A DNA stretch of 47,303 nucleotides, taken from assembly GCA_029259595.1 (NCBI GenBank), contig JAJDEW010000041.1:1-47303 (forward strand). The letters are read 5' to 3'. The stretch comes from Planctomycetota bacterium. Lineage in GTDB: Bacteria > Planctomycetota > UBA1135 > GCA-002686595. Below are positions 40,924 to 47,303 of the stretch, one piece after another. The notes under the pieces are model-generated. The model did not search any database and was not told where the DNA came from. It was given only the letters and a program-made list of their open reading frames with translations. Position numbers and translations under genes: made by a program. Positions within the stretch are counted from its first letter, which is position 1; each line of letters begins with the position of its first letter.

Positions 40924-41805
40924 CTACAGCGCCCGCAGCCAGGCCGGGACGAAGCGCGCCTGAGCGGGATGGGCGAGCACGCGGTCGAGGGCCGCGACGA
41001 GGGTGGTCTTGTCCTTCGGGAGGGTGCCCGCCAGGTTCAGGACGTTGCTGGCGTGGTTCGAGCGAAAGACCGACGAGCGCAGCTCGAGCGCCGCCAGGAA
41101 GGTCCGCAGCTCGGCGGCCAGCTCGATTGGTTCGAGGTGGTCGACTTCGCCGCGGGCGTCGGCTGCGGCCAGGGGCGTGTTCTCGACCGGCGTCATGACG
41201 AGCGTGCTGACGAAGCGCGGTTGGATCGCGTTGACGATCGCAGCGGAATCCACGGCATGGGCCCGCGAGTCCGCCCGGCCTCCGGCGCCGAGCAAGATCA
41301 TGGTCGAGAGCGCCACGCCCGCTTCGTGGGCCTTGTTCGCGACGCGCACGAGCTCGTCCGCGTCGACGCCCTTCACGAGGCTCGTGAGCGTCGGATCGTG
41401 GCCCGATTCGATGCCCAGGTAGTAGAGGGTGAGGCCGGCCGCACGCAGGCGTTCCATCTCTGCGACCGAACGCACCTGGAGGGACTGGGGCGAGGCGTAG
41501 CACGAAACCCGCCGCAGCTGCGGGAAGCTCTCCCGCAGGGAGCCGAGCAGCTTCTCGAGGAAGCTCGCCTTCGCCACCAGCGCGTCGCCATCAGCCAGGA
41601 AGACCTTGCGGACCTCGTTCGCCCCGACGGCCCGGACCGCCTCGATCTCGGCCTGGAGCTCGGCCAAGGGGCGCACGCGGAAACGCTTGTCACGGTACAT
41701 CCCGCAGAACGAACACTCGTTGTAGCTGCACCCGATCGTGGCCTGCAGGATCAGGCTGTTCGCCTCGGACGGCGGGCGGTAGAGCGTCCCCTCGTAGCGG
41801 ATCAT
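40924..41805 (-). CDS. Radical SAM protein with CX4CX2C cluster motif
   Basis: A 293-residue radical SAM enzyme. The cluster ligands are Cys26, Cys31 and Cys34 in GCSYNECSFCGMYRDKRFR, so the spacing is CX4CX2C instead of the usual CX3CX2C. The barrel follows (RKVFLADGDALV, LYYLGIESGHDPTL), and HASNVLNLAGTLPKDK lies near the C-terminus. I recognise the family as an uncharacterised radical SAM group in which this motif with GMY/CxMYK is conserved, but not its substrate. No partner gene is adjacent. The start is supported by a TAAGAT box seven bases upstream. Confidence 0.87.
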   Translation of the reverse strand: MIRYEGTLYRPPSEANSLILQATIGCSYNECSFCGMYRDKRFRVRPLAELQAEIEAVRAVGANEVRKVFLADGDALVAKASFLEKLLGSLRESFPQLRRVSCYASPQSLQVRSVAEMERLRAAGLTLYYLGIESGHDPTLTSLVKGVDADELVRVANKAHEAGVALSTMILLGAGGRADSRAHAVDSAAIVNAIQPRFVSTLVMTPVENTPLAAADARGEVDHLEPIELAAELRTFLAALELRSSVFRSNHASNVLNLAGTLPKDKTTLVAALDRVLAHPAQARFVPAWLRAL

Positions 41806-41812
41806 GGGAACG

Positions 41813-41818
41813 ATCTTA
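41813..41818 (-). promoter_or_regulatory. TANNNT box abutting the radical SAM start
   Basis: GGTAAGAT on the minus strand, hexamer ending seven bases before the ATG at 41805. No ribosome site fits in the gap. Confidence 0.45.
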
Positions 41819-41843
41819 CCGGGCCCGGCCGCCCGGTGCCTGG

Positions 41844-41849
41844 TATCAT
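41844..41849 (+). promoter_or_regulatory. TANNNT box before the DUF59 gene
   Basis: TGGTATCAT (extended -10 form), 77 bases before the ATG at 41927. Confidence 0.35.
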
Positions 41850-41926
41850 GCGGCGCTGTACGAAGAGCCCCGCCCTACGACCGGCACCCGCGGTCACCCG
41901 CTCGAACACCGAACGAACCACATTCC

Positions 41927-42250
41927 ATGGCAACCGTCGAAGGCGTTTACGAAGAGCTCAAGCAGGTCTTCGATCCCGAGATCCCCGTCAACATCGTCGA
42001 CCTCGGACTGGTCTACGACGTCGCGCTCGAAGCCGAAGCGTGCAAGGTCCAGATGACGCTGACCTCCAAGATGTGCCCCGAAGCGCGCACGATTCCCGAA
42101 GTCGTCAAGCGGCGCGTCGAGGCCATGAACGGCGTTCAATCCGTGGACGTCGAGATCGTGTGGGAGCCCGCCTGGACCCCCCAGAAGATCTCCGCCGAAG
42201 GCCGCAAGATCCTCGGCATCGAAGACGAGCCCGAACCGGCGGCCGAATAA
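41927..42250 (+). CDS. DUF59/MIP18 family Fe-S cluster assembly protein
   Basis: A 107-residue protein. DPEIPVNIVDLGLVYDVAL and MTLTSKMCPEA are the family signatures; VSVE-type end VDVEIVWEPAWTPQKISAEG is standard. The conserved cysteine of the TSxxCP motif is present (Cys46). Members (SufT, PaaD relatives) help load iron-sulfur clusters onto target proteins in the cytosol. This is the stand-alone small form, with no suf genes beside it. Six bases separate its stop from that of the convergent hydroxylase gene. Confidence 0.9.
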   Translation: MATVEGVYEELKQVFDPEIPVNIVDLGLVYDVALEAEACKVQMTLTSKMCPEARTIPEVVKRRVEAMNGVQSVDVEIVWEPAWTPQKISAEGRKILGIEDEPEPAAE

Positions 42251-42256
42251 GACGCC

Positions 42257-43192
42257 TCAGGCGAGGCTGTACACGAGGTAGCCGACCAAGAGGGCCAGGC
42301 TGGTCTGCTTGACGATCGTGTAGGTGCGGCGATTCCGGTGCTTCAGTGCGATGAAGAGCTTCTTCGCGCGGAAGAGCGCCGGAGTGGCGCGGTTCGCGAA
42401 GCCGACCGCCTCTTCCGGCTCGTTGTGACTGGCGGTGATTCCGAACACGCGCCGGTTCATGAAGCTCAAGAACGCTCGCAACAAGCGCGTCTGGAGCGGA
42501 CGCGTGAAGTCGCAAAACAGGATGATCCGCGACGTGTCGGTGTCGTTGCGGGCCCAGTGCACGTAGGTCTGGTCGAAGACCATGTCCTCGCCATCACGCC
42601 AGCTGTACGGCTGGCCATCGACCCAGAGCGTGCAATCGTCCGAGTTGGGCGTCACGAGCCCCAGGTGGTAGCGCACGGAGTTCGCGAAGGGGTCGCGGTG
42701 ACGCCCGAGCTTCTTGCCCGGCGGCAGGAGCGTGAACGCGGCCGAATTCAGGTTCGGGATGGAGGCGAGCAGCTCGACCGTCCGAGGACAGGCCTGCCTC
42801 GCGGACGGTAGGAAGTCGCTGTACCACTTCAGGTGGAAGCGCTTCCAACCACGCCGCTGGAAGCCGACGAAGGCCAGGTCCTTGTGGTTCTCGTCGTAGC
42901 GGATCCTGCCCGACTCGAGCAGCTTGACCGCCTCGTCCCGGATCGTCTTCCAGTGCTCCTTGAGCAAGCGCGACTCGGGAAAGAGGCCCGGATCCAGGAA
43001 CGGCCGGACCGGGACCGCGGAGAACCCGTACATCAGGCAGTTGAACGAAGCGAAGATGCCCGAGTGCTCGGTGAGCTGGCGACGGAACCGCAACCGCTCC
43101 TTGCCCCGCCAGTGCACGGCCAGGACGCAGGCCAGGTAGAGGGCCACTACGGCCAGCAGGCTGATCTGGAGCAAGGTCATCGCCGAGTTCAC
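42257..43192 (-). CDS. Aspartyl/asparaginyl beta-hydroxylase family (LpxO-like) membrane protein
   Basis: A 311-residue Fe(II)/2-oxoglutarate oxygenase. An N-terminal membrane helix (about 7-27) and a C-terminal hydrophobic segment (VKQTSLALLVGYLVYSLA) flank the catalytic AspH domain. Metal ligands are likely His165 and Asp167 (GRHRDPF) and His212 (DQTYVHWARN), with Arg222 (SRIILFCDFTRP) for 2-oxoglutarate. Two membrane segments and this length match LpxO, which hydroxylates lipid A acyl chains, more than the aspartyl-protein hydroxylases. If so, this organism has a modified lipid A. Two starts (Met1, Met5) are possible; 43192 is used. Confidence 0.85.
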   Translation of the reverse strand: MNSAMTLLQISLLAVVALYLACVLAVHWRGKERLRFRRQLTEHSGIFASFNCLMYGFSAVPVRPFLDPGLFPESRLLKEHWKTIRDEAVKLLESGRIRYDENHKDLAFVGFQRRGWKRFHLKWYSDFLPSARQACPRTVELLASIPNLNSAAFTLLPPGKKLGRHRDPFANSVRYHLGLVTPNSDDCTLWVDGQPYSWRDGEDMVFDQTYVHWARNDTDTSRIILFCDFTRPLQTRLLRAFLSFMNRRVFGITASHNEPEEAVGFANRATPALFRAKKLFIALKHRNRRTYTIVKQTSLALLVGYLVYSLA

Positions 43193-43220
43193 CCGGGAAG
43201 GGACCCGGCCGCGACCCGAA

Positions 43221-43226
43221 ACGATA
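43221..43226 (-). promoter_or_regulatory. TANNNT box before the hydroxylase gene
   Basis: GCTATCGT on the minus strand, 28 bases before the ATG at 43192. Confidence 0.35.
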
Positions 43227-43323
43227 GCGAACGGCGCGGGCCAAGCCAGCTCGGGATCGCGGCTCGGACCTCAGGAGCCCGCCCCGCTCGAGATCACCCA
43301 CGGACCTCCGTCGACGGGAGGTC

Positions 43324-43704
43324 CTACTGCTGGACCTTCATCGGCCCTTCGTCGGGCGGCGGCGCATTCGGGTTCGTCTTCAGCTCCTGCTTCCAGGACA
43401 GGAGGCGCGCCTGGGCCTGGGCCTTCTCGGCCTCTTCGATCTGGTCATTGCGCTGGTAGGCCATCGAGAGGCTCGTGAAGGCGAGCGGATCGGTCGGAGC
43501 GAGCTCGGTCACGCGCTTGAGGGTCTCGAGCGACTCCTTCTTCATCCCCGAGTGCATCTGGGCCATGCCCTTGGCCTGGAGGCAATCGGTCCAGTCCGGC
43601 TGTTCGGCGAGGGCGACGTCGTACTCAGCGATCGCCTCGGCGTGCTTGCCCGCCCCGTAAAGTTGGAGCCCCTTGAGGTAGTGCTCGTTGCCGGAACTCA
43701 CCAT
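43324..43704 (-). CDS. Small TPR protein downstream of pckA
   Basis: A 126-residue protein made of three TPR units (about 5-38, 39-72, 73-106; e.g. GKHAEAIAEYDVALAEQPDW, KKESLETLKRVTELAPTDP, DQIEEAEKAQAQARLLSW) with a proline-rich tail. No signal peptide. The ATG directly follows the pckA stop (TGA-ATG, 43707 to 43704), so it is co-transcribed and probably co-translated with PEP carboxykinase. A scaffold or partner role is inference. Confidence 0.82.
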   Translation of the reverse strand: MVSSGNEHYLKGLQLYGAGKHAEAIAEYDVALAEQPDWTDCLQAKGMAQMHSGMKKESLETLKRVTELAPTDPLAFTSLSMAYQRNDQIEEAEKAQAQARLLSWKQELKTNPNAPPPDEGPMKVQQ

Positions 43705-45357
43705 TCACATCACAGGCTCGATGCCAAGGGCCGCGAAGCCCTTCTCCTCGAAGTTCTTACGGAACATGTCTCGCAGCTTGCCGGCCTGTGCGTCGTAGGC
43801 GGCGCCATCGGCCCAGGTGTTCTTGGGGTCCAGAATCTCGGACGGAACGCCGGGGCACGACTTCGGCATGCGCAGGTTGAAGACCGGATGCAGCGCGGTC
43901 TCGACCTTGTCGAGGTCGCCATTCAACGCGGCGTTCAGGAGCGCGCGTGTGTGCCCGATCGAAATGCGCTTGCCCGTCCCGTAGGGACCACCGGACCAGC
44001 CCGTGTTCAGGAGGATGCAGCGCGCCTTGGCGGTCTCCATCTTCTTCGCCAAGAGCCGCGCGTAGACCGGCGGCTTCTGGGCCATGAAGGGCGCGCCGAA
44101 GCACGCGCTGAAGGCCGCCTGCGGCTCGGTGATCCCGACCTCGGTCCCCGCCAACTTGGCGGTGAAGCCCGAGACGAAGTGGTACATGACGTCCTTCGAC
44201 TCGAGGATCGAGACCGGCGGCAGGACGCCGAAGGCGTCCGCGGTCAGGAGCACGATCGTCTCCGGATGGGGCCCCTTGGCGCCGTCCATGACGTTCGGGT
44301 TGCAGTCGAGCGGGTACGAGAAGCGCGTGTTCTCGGTGATCGAAGAGTCCGACAGGTCCAGGTCCTGGGGATCGAGCTCCTCGATCTTCTTGCCGGCGGG
44401 CGCAGGCACGTTCTCGATCATCGTCCCCGGCATCGAAAGCGCCGCCGCGATGACCGGCTCGGCCGACTTGTCGAGGTCGATCAGCTTCGCGTAGCAGCCG
44501 TCCTCGTAGTTCGAGACGCCGGCGTCGGTCCAAGCGTGCTCGTCGTCGCCGATCAGCTTGCGATCGGGATCGGCGGAGAGCGTCGTCTTGCCCGTGCCCG
44601 AGAGCCCGAACAGGATCGCGCAGTCACCGCGCGCGCCGACGTTGGCCGAGCAGTGCATCGACATCTGCCCCGACTCGGGCAGAAGGTAGTTCATCACCGT
44701 GAACATCGTCTTCTTGACGACGCCGCAGTAGTCCGCGCGACCGACGACGAGGCCGATCTTGTTCTTGAAGTCCATGATGACCGCGCGCTTCGAGTTCGTC
44801 CCGTCGCGATCGGGATCGCAGTGGAACGACGGCACGTTCAGCATGGTCCAGCGCTTGGCGTCCTCGCCCTCGACGCCCTGGATCCCCTTGGGGAACATGT
44901 TGTGGGCGAAGAAGGCATGGGTCGCGTACTCGCCCACGAAGCGATACGGCACCGCATAGGACGGGTCCCAGCCGCAGTAGACGTTCTTGACGAAGAGCGT
45001 CGCCTTCTGCTCGTTGAGGTGCGCCACGACGCGCTTCAGGAGCCCCTCGTACTTGGCCGGATCGAACTTCTGGTAGTCCTTCTTCCACCAGACCGAGTCG
45101 ACGACTTCGGGCCACGCGACGCCGAAGGTGTCTTGAACCGGACGGCCGGTGCAGGTCGGGTCGGTGTAGTAGACGAGCGGACCCTGGATGCCGAGCTTGG
45201 TCGGATAGGCCTTTTGCTCGTTATCCGGTCCGCCGGCGCGAATGCGCCCGCGATCGTTCGCGATGGCTTCGTGGAAGAGCTCTTCCTTCGAGAGGTCGGC
45301 CTTGTAGCTGACGGAGGAGAGGCCGAGCTTCGCTTTCAGGGCGGCGGCGATATCCAT
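43705..45357 (-). CDS. pckA: ATP-dependent phosphoenolpyruvate carboxykinase
   Basis: A 550-residue cytosolic enzyme converting oxaloacetate and ATP to phosphoenolpyruvate and CO2, the gate to gluconeogenesis. Signatures are RAVIMDFKNKIGLVVGRADY, the kinase-type P-loop GLSGTGKTTLSADPDRK (251-267), metal ligands in IGDDEH (269-274) and ENTRFSYPLD, with NTGWSGGPYGTGKRI near the C-terminus. These mark the ATP type, not the GTP type. The start at 45357 gives a normal N-terminus; a longer open frame to 45519 is basic and serine-rich, not family-like. The promoter may be a TACCCT box (45491-45496) upstream. Confidence 0.96.
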   Translation of the reverse strand: MDIAAALKAKLGLSSVSYKADLSKEELFHEAIANDRGRIRAGGPDNEQKAYPTKLGIQGPLVYYTDPTCTGRPVQDTFGVAWPEVVDSVWWKKDYQKFDPAKYEGLLKRVVAHLNEQKATLFVKNVYCGWDPSYAVPYRFVGEYATHAFFAHNMFPKGIQGVEGEDAKRWTMLNVPSFHCDPDRDGTNSKRAVIMDFKNKIGLVVGRADYCGVVKKTMFTVMNYLLPESGQMSMHCSANVGARGDCAILFGLSGTGKTTLSADPDRKLIGDDEHAWTDAGVSNYEDGCYAKLIDLDKSAEPVIAAALSMPGTMIENVPAPAGKKIEELDPQDLDLSDSSITENTRFSYPLDCNPNVMDGAKGPHPETIVLLTADAFGVLPPVSILESKDVMYHFVSGFTAKLAGTEVGITEPQAAFSACFGAPFMAQKPPVYARLLAKKMETAKARCILLNTGWSGGPYGTGKRISIGHTRALLNAALNGDLDKVETALHPVFNLRMPKSCPGVPSEILDPKNTWADGAAYDAQAGKLRDMFRKNFEEKGFAALGIEPVM

Positions 45358-45520
45358 GACGAGAGTGGGGCTTCGAAGTCGACGCGGCGTCGAGGGAGGC
45401 GGGTCCGTCGGAACCGGGACGGAGCCCCCCAACGGCAAACCCGAACGGGAGGGCCTGCAACGGGCCCGAAAGCCCGGAAGGAAGCCGAACAGGGTATCGC
45501 CACGCGAATCCGCGGGCAAG

Positions 45521-45550
45521 CGAAGGCCCGGCCCCGGGGCCTGGTCTTCG
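45521..45550 (-). terminator. 30-base near-perfect hairpin after the phosphodiesterase
   Basis: CGAAG (45521-45525) with CTTCG (45546-45550) closes a stem that continues inward as GCC with GGT and GGCCC with GGGCC, having one mismatch and one G-T pair. It begins two bases beyond the stop of the gene at 45553. No T-tract. Confidence 0.65.
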
Positions 45551-45552
45551 GC

Positions 45553-47052
45553 TCAGCCGCCGATCCGCAGCTCGAAGGCGTTCGCCAGGCCGAAGCGCGG
45601 CCCCGTGGAAGCGCTCGGGTCGAACAGGAGCCCCTGCAGGAAGAAGGAGCGCCCCACGAGATCGATGTCGTTGCGGATCGCGATCGAAACCGGCGCCGGC
45701 AGGCCCGGCCCCGCCCAGGGCGCCCCGGCGCGCGTGGCCAGCCTGTCGCCGGGAGCGAGGCTGACGAGCAGCTCCCCGAAGGCGGGCAGCACGCTGCCAC
45801 ACGGAAAGGCCGGGTCCGGGGCGAGCGCGATGACCACGAAGGAGAGCGAGCCCGCAGACTGGCTCCCGAGCGGGTTATCGACACCCAGGAAGAGGGTCGT
45901 GCCGATCACCGGCGCCCCCGCGAGAACGCTCAGGATGGCGGTGGGTTGAGGGTCACAACCGTACTCGGCGACGGCCGGCTGGGTGCCGAGCACGAGGTCC
46001 TGGGCAACGTTGATCGTCGAGCCCGGAATCGGAGGCAGCCCGAGCAGGGCGAGCGCCAGGTTGCCCCCGTCCCCGTTGCGGATCGGCTGGAGCGGCGCGT
46101 TGTAGTCGGGTCGGCCCGTACCGGGATCGGCGCGGGTCGTCGGGTTCAGGTCATAGAGGTCCGCTCCGGGCGTGACGCCGACTCCCCACGCGAAGAAGGG
46201 AATCGTGTAGTTCGCCACTTCATCCGCGTCGCTGTGGCTCGTTCCCTCGCCGCCGTGGTCGGCGGACAGGAAGATCACGGTGGAACCCGCAAGCCCCGGC
46301 GACCCTTCGACCAGGGCAAAGACCTCGCCCAACCAGCCATCGACGAGGCGAACGGCGTCGTCCCACTGCGCGCTCCCCCAGCCGCCGTCGTGCCCGGCTC
46401 CGTCCGGGTCACGGTAGTGCAGGAAGACGTAGTCGAACTCCTGCGCCGCCATCTGCGCCAGGAAGTCGGCCTGGATCGCCGAATCCTCGACGTAGACGTC
46501 CAGCTTGTCCTTCCCGTCGTCCACCCCGGTCACGTCCGGCGCACCGGCGGCCGCGTCATAGGACTGCTCGAAGAGCACGAACTTCGACTTGCTCGCGAAG
46601 AACCCGGTGGAGAGCCCGTGATCGTGCACCACGTCGAACGACGAGGCGATGTAGTCGACGTTCGGGTTGCCGTCGTCGTGCAGGGTCTCGTTCGATCCCG
46701 GATCGTCGTTGTCGGTCCAACCATGGTGGACGGTGTCGGGTTGCCCACGCGGCCGTTGAACGGGTCGCCCGGTCACCATCGAGACGTGGTTCGGAAGCGT
46801 GTTCGTGCGCGTGAAGTCCGTACGCGCCTGAAAGGTCGTGGCGCCCTCGTCGACGAAGCGCTGGAAGTTCGCGTAGTCGCCGACGACATCGCCGGCGAGC
46901 AGCTCCTCGAGCAAGGAACCGCTCAGCCCGTCGACGCTGATGTGGATCACGTGCTCGACCGGCGTGGTTCCTTGCGCCGCCGCCGCAAGCGAGAGCACGA
47001 CGGGCGCGAACAGGTACGAAATCGAGAGAGAGGGGATCATCGTGGCGTGCAT
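45553..47052 (-). CDS. Secreted type I phosphodiesterase/nucleotide pyrophosphatase-like protein
   Basis: A 499-residue alkaline-phosphatase-superfamily enzyme. A signal peptide (SISYLFAPVVLSLAAAAQG) precedes HISVDGLSG, which gives the first metal aspartate. TNTLPNHVSMVTGR holds the threonine nucleophile, HYRDPDGAGHDGG and SADHGGEG give the remaining ligands, so the active site is complete. The C-terminal 120 residues (about 380-499) are a beta module with DIDLVGRSFFLQGLLFDPS and ELRIGG, shared with other secreted proteins here. Likely an extracellular phospho- or nucleotide diesterase; substrate unknown. An AGGAAA ribosome site precedes the ATG at 47052; Met5 is an alternative. A TACGGT box lies 70 bases upstream. 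Confidence 0.88.
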   Translation of the reverse strand: MHATMIPSLSISYLFAPVVLSLAAAAQGTTPVEHVIHISVDGLSGSLLEELLAGDVVGDYANFQRFVDEGATTFQARTDFTRTNTLPNHVSMVTGRPVQRPRGQPDTVHHGWTDNDDPGSNETLHDDGNPNVDYIASSFDVVHDHGLSTGFFASKSKFVLFEQSYDAAAGAPDVTGVDDGKDKLDVYVEDSAIQADFLAQMAAQEFDYVFLHYRDPDGAGHDGGWGSAQWDDAVRLVDGWLGEVFALVEGSPGLAGSTVIFLSADHGGEGTSHSDADEVANYTIPFFAWGVGVTPGADLYDLNPTTRADPGTGRPDYNAPLQPIRNGDGGNLALALLGLPPIPGSTINVAQDLVLGTQPAVAEYGCDPQPTAILSVLAGAPVIGTTLFLGVDNPLGSQSAGSLSFVVIALAPDPAFPCGSVLPAFGELLVSLAPGDRLATRAGAPWAGPGLPAPVSIAIRNDIDLVGRSFFLQGLLFDPSASTGPRFGLANAFELRIGG

Positions 47053-47122
47053 GGTGGTTTCCTGGCCGCCGCCTCCGGACGGTCCCGGGCAGGACCGCAT
47101 CGGATGCGAAACCGTCCGGTAG

Positions 47123-47128
47123 ACCGTA
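47123..47128 (-). promoter_or_regulatory. TANNNT box before the phosphodiesterase gene
   Basis: GCTACGGT on the minus strand, 70 bases before the ATG at 47052. From 47053 to the window end I see no gene. Confidence 0.3.
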
Positions 47129-47303
47129 GCGGCGCGGAAACGCGGCCGAATCCTTGGATTCGGCAGGGCTCTCACGCAGGGCCAGGGCTGCGGACGACCG
47201 CGGAGCGCGGCATGGGTTGTCGGACGAGCCCAGGGATACGGCATGCGCGCGGGAAGACTCAAGTGATGAATCGGACACCTTCCGAGCGGGGGACGGTCTA
47301 CCC

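Overview
High-GC bacterial chromosome window, dense with genes on both strands. Four things point to the phylum Planctomycetota, probably one of its deep-branching marine lineages: large secreted FG-GAP/VCBS proteins, a recurring C-terminal module of about 100 residues on several secreted proteins, a CxPxR sulfatase, and an ECF sigma factor fused to a membrane-anchored regulatory-like domain. The assignment is by protein character only; no rRNA or tRNA is present. I see no insertion sequence, prophage or CRISPR array.

Layout. 1-3045: tail of a ClpB chaperone gene, a strong hairpin, a ThrE-type exporter and a sulfatase. 3155-5094: xdhC overlaps (ATGA) a DUF2092-thioredoxin gene that contains an in-frame TGA exactly at the first cysteine of the CxxC site, with a fitting stem-loop just downstream. 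I read this as a selenoprotein, and it is the main discovery of the window. 5182-8300: a secreted repeat protein, an M48 protease and YciB. 8303-10576: a fused aryl-CoA monooxygenase/old-yellow-enzyme protein. 10780-19167: small envelope proteins, a cupin, two very large FG-GAP proteins and a GT-C-like membrane enzyme. 19189-21839: a kinase-like gene diverging from an archaeal-type ATPase that has tandem palindromes at its promoter, followed by a coupled four-cysteine protein. 22017-29701: beta-helix protein, phosphoesterase, ClC-CBS channel, bacilliredoxin and partner, and two exported or anchored proteins.

29781-33501 is a minus-strand operon of ECF sigma factor, anti-sigma factor and a TPR-CHAT (caspase-like) protein. 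33804-36796: an SDR, an S10 serine carboxypeptidase and a VLRF1 (Vms1-like) putative ribosome-rescue hydrolase. 36858-39485: the sigma-TM-regulatory fusion. 39741-47052: a thioredoxin-fold/TPR protein, a radical SAM enzyme with CX4CX2C spacing, a DUF59 protein, an AspH/LpxO-type hydroxylase, ATP-type PEP carboxykinase with a small TPR protein, and a secreted type I phosphodiesterase.

Two genome-style features stand out. Many genes have a (G/C)(G/C)TANNNT box upstream, and in eight cases it ends only 6-11 bases before the start codon, which suggests leaderless or near-leaderless mRNAs. Convergent genes usually meet with 0-31 bases between stops, or overlap, with no obvious terminator. Gene ends are firm because they follow open frames; several starts were chosen by homology, coupling or the box, and alternatives are given.
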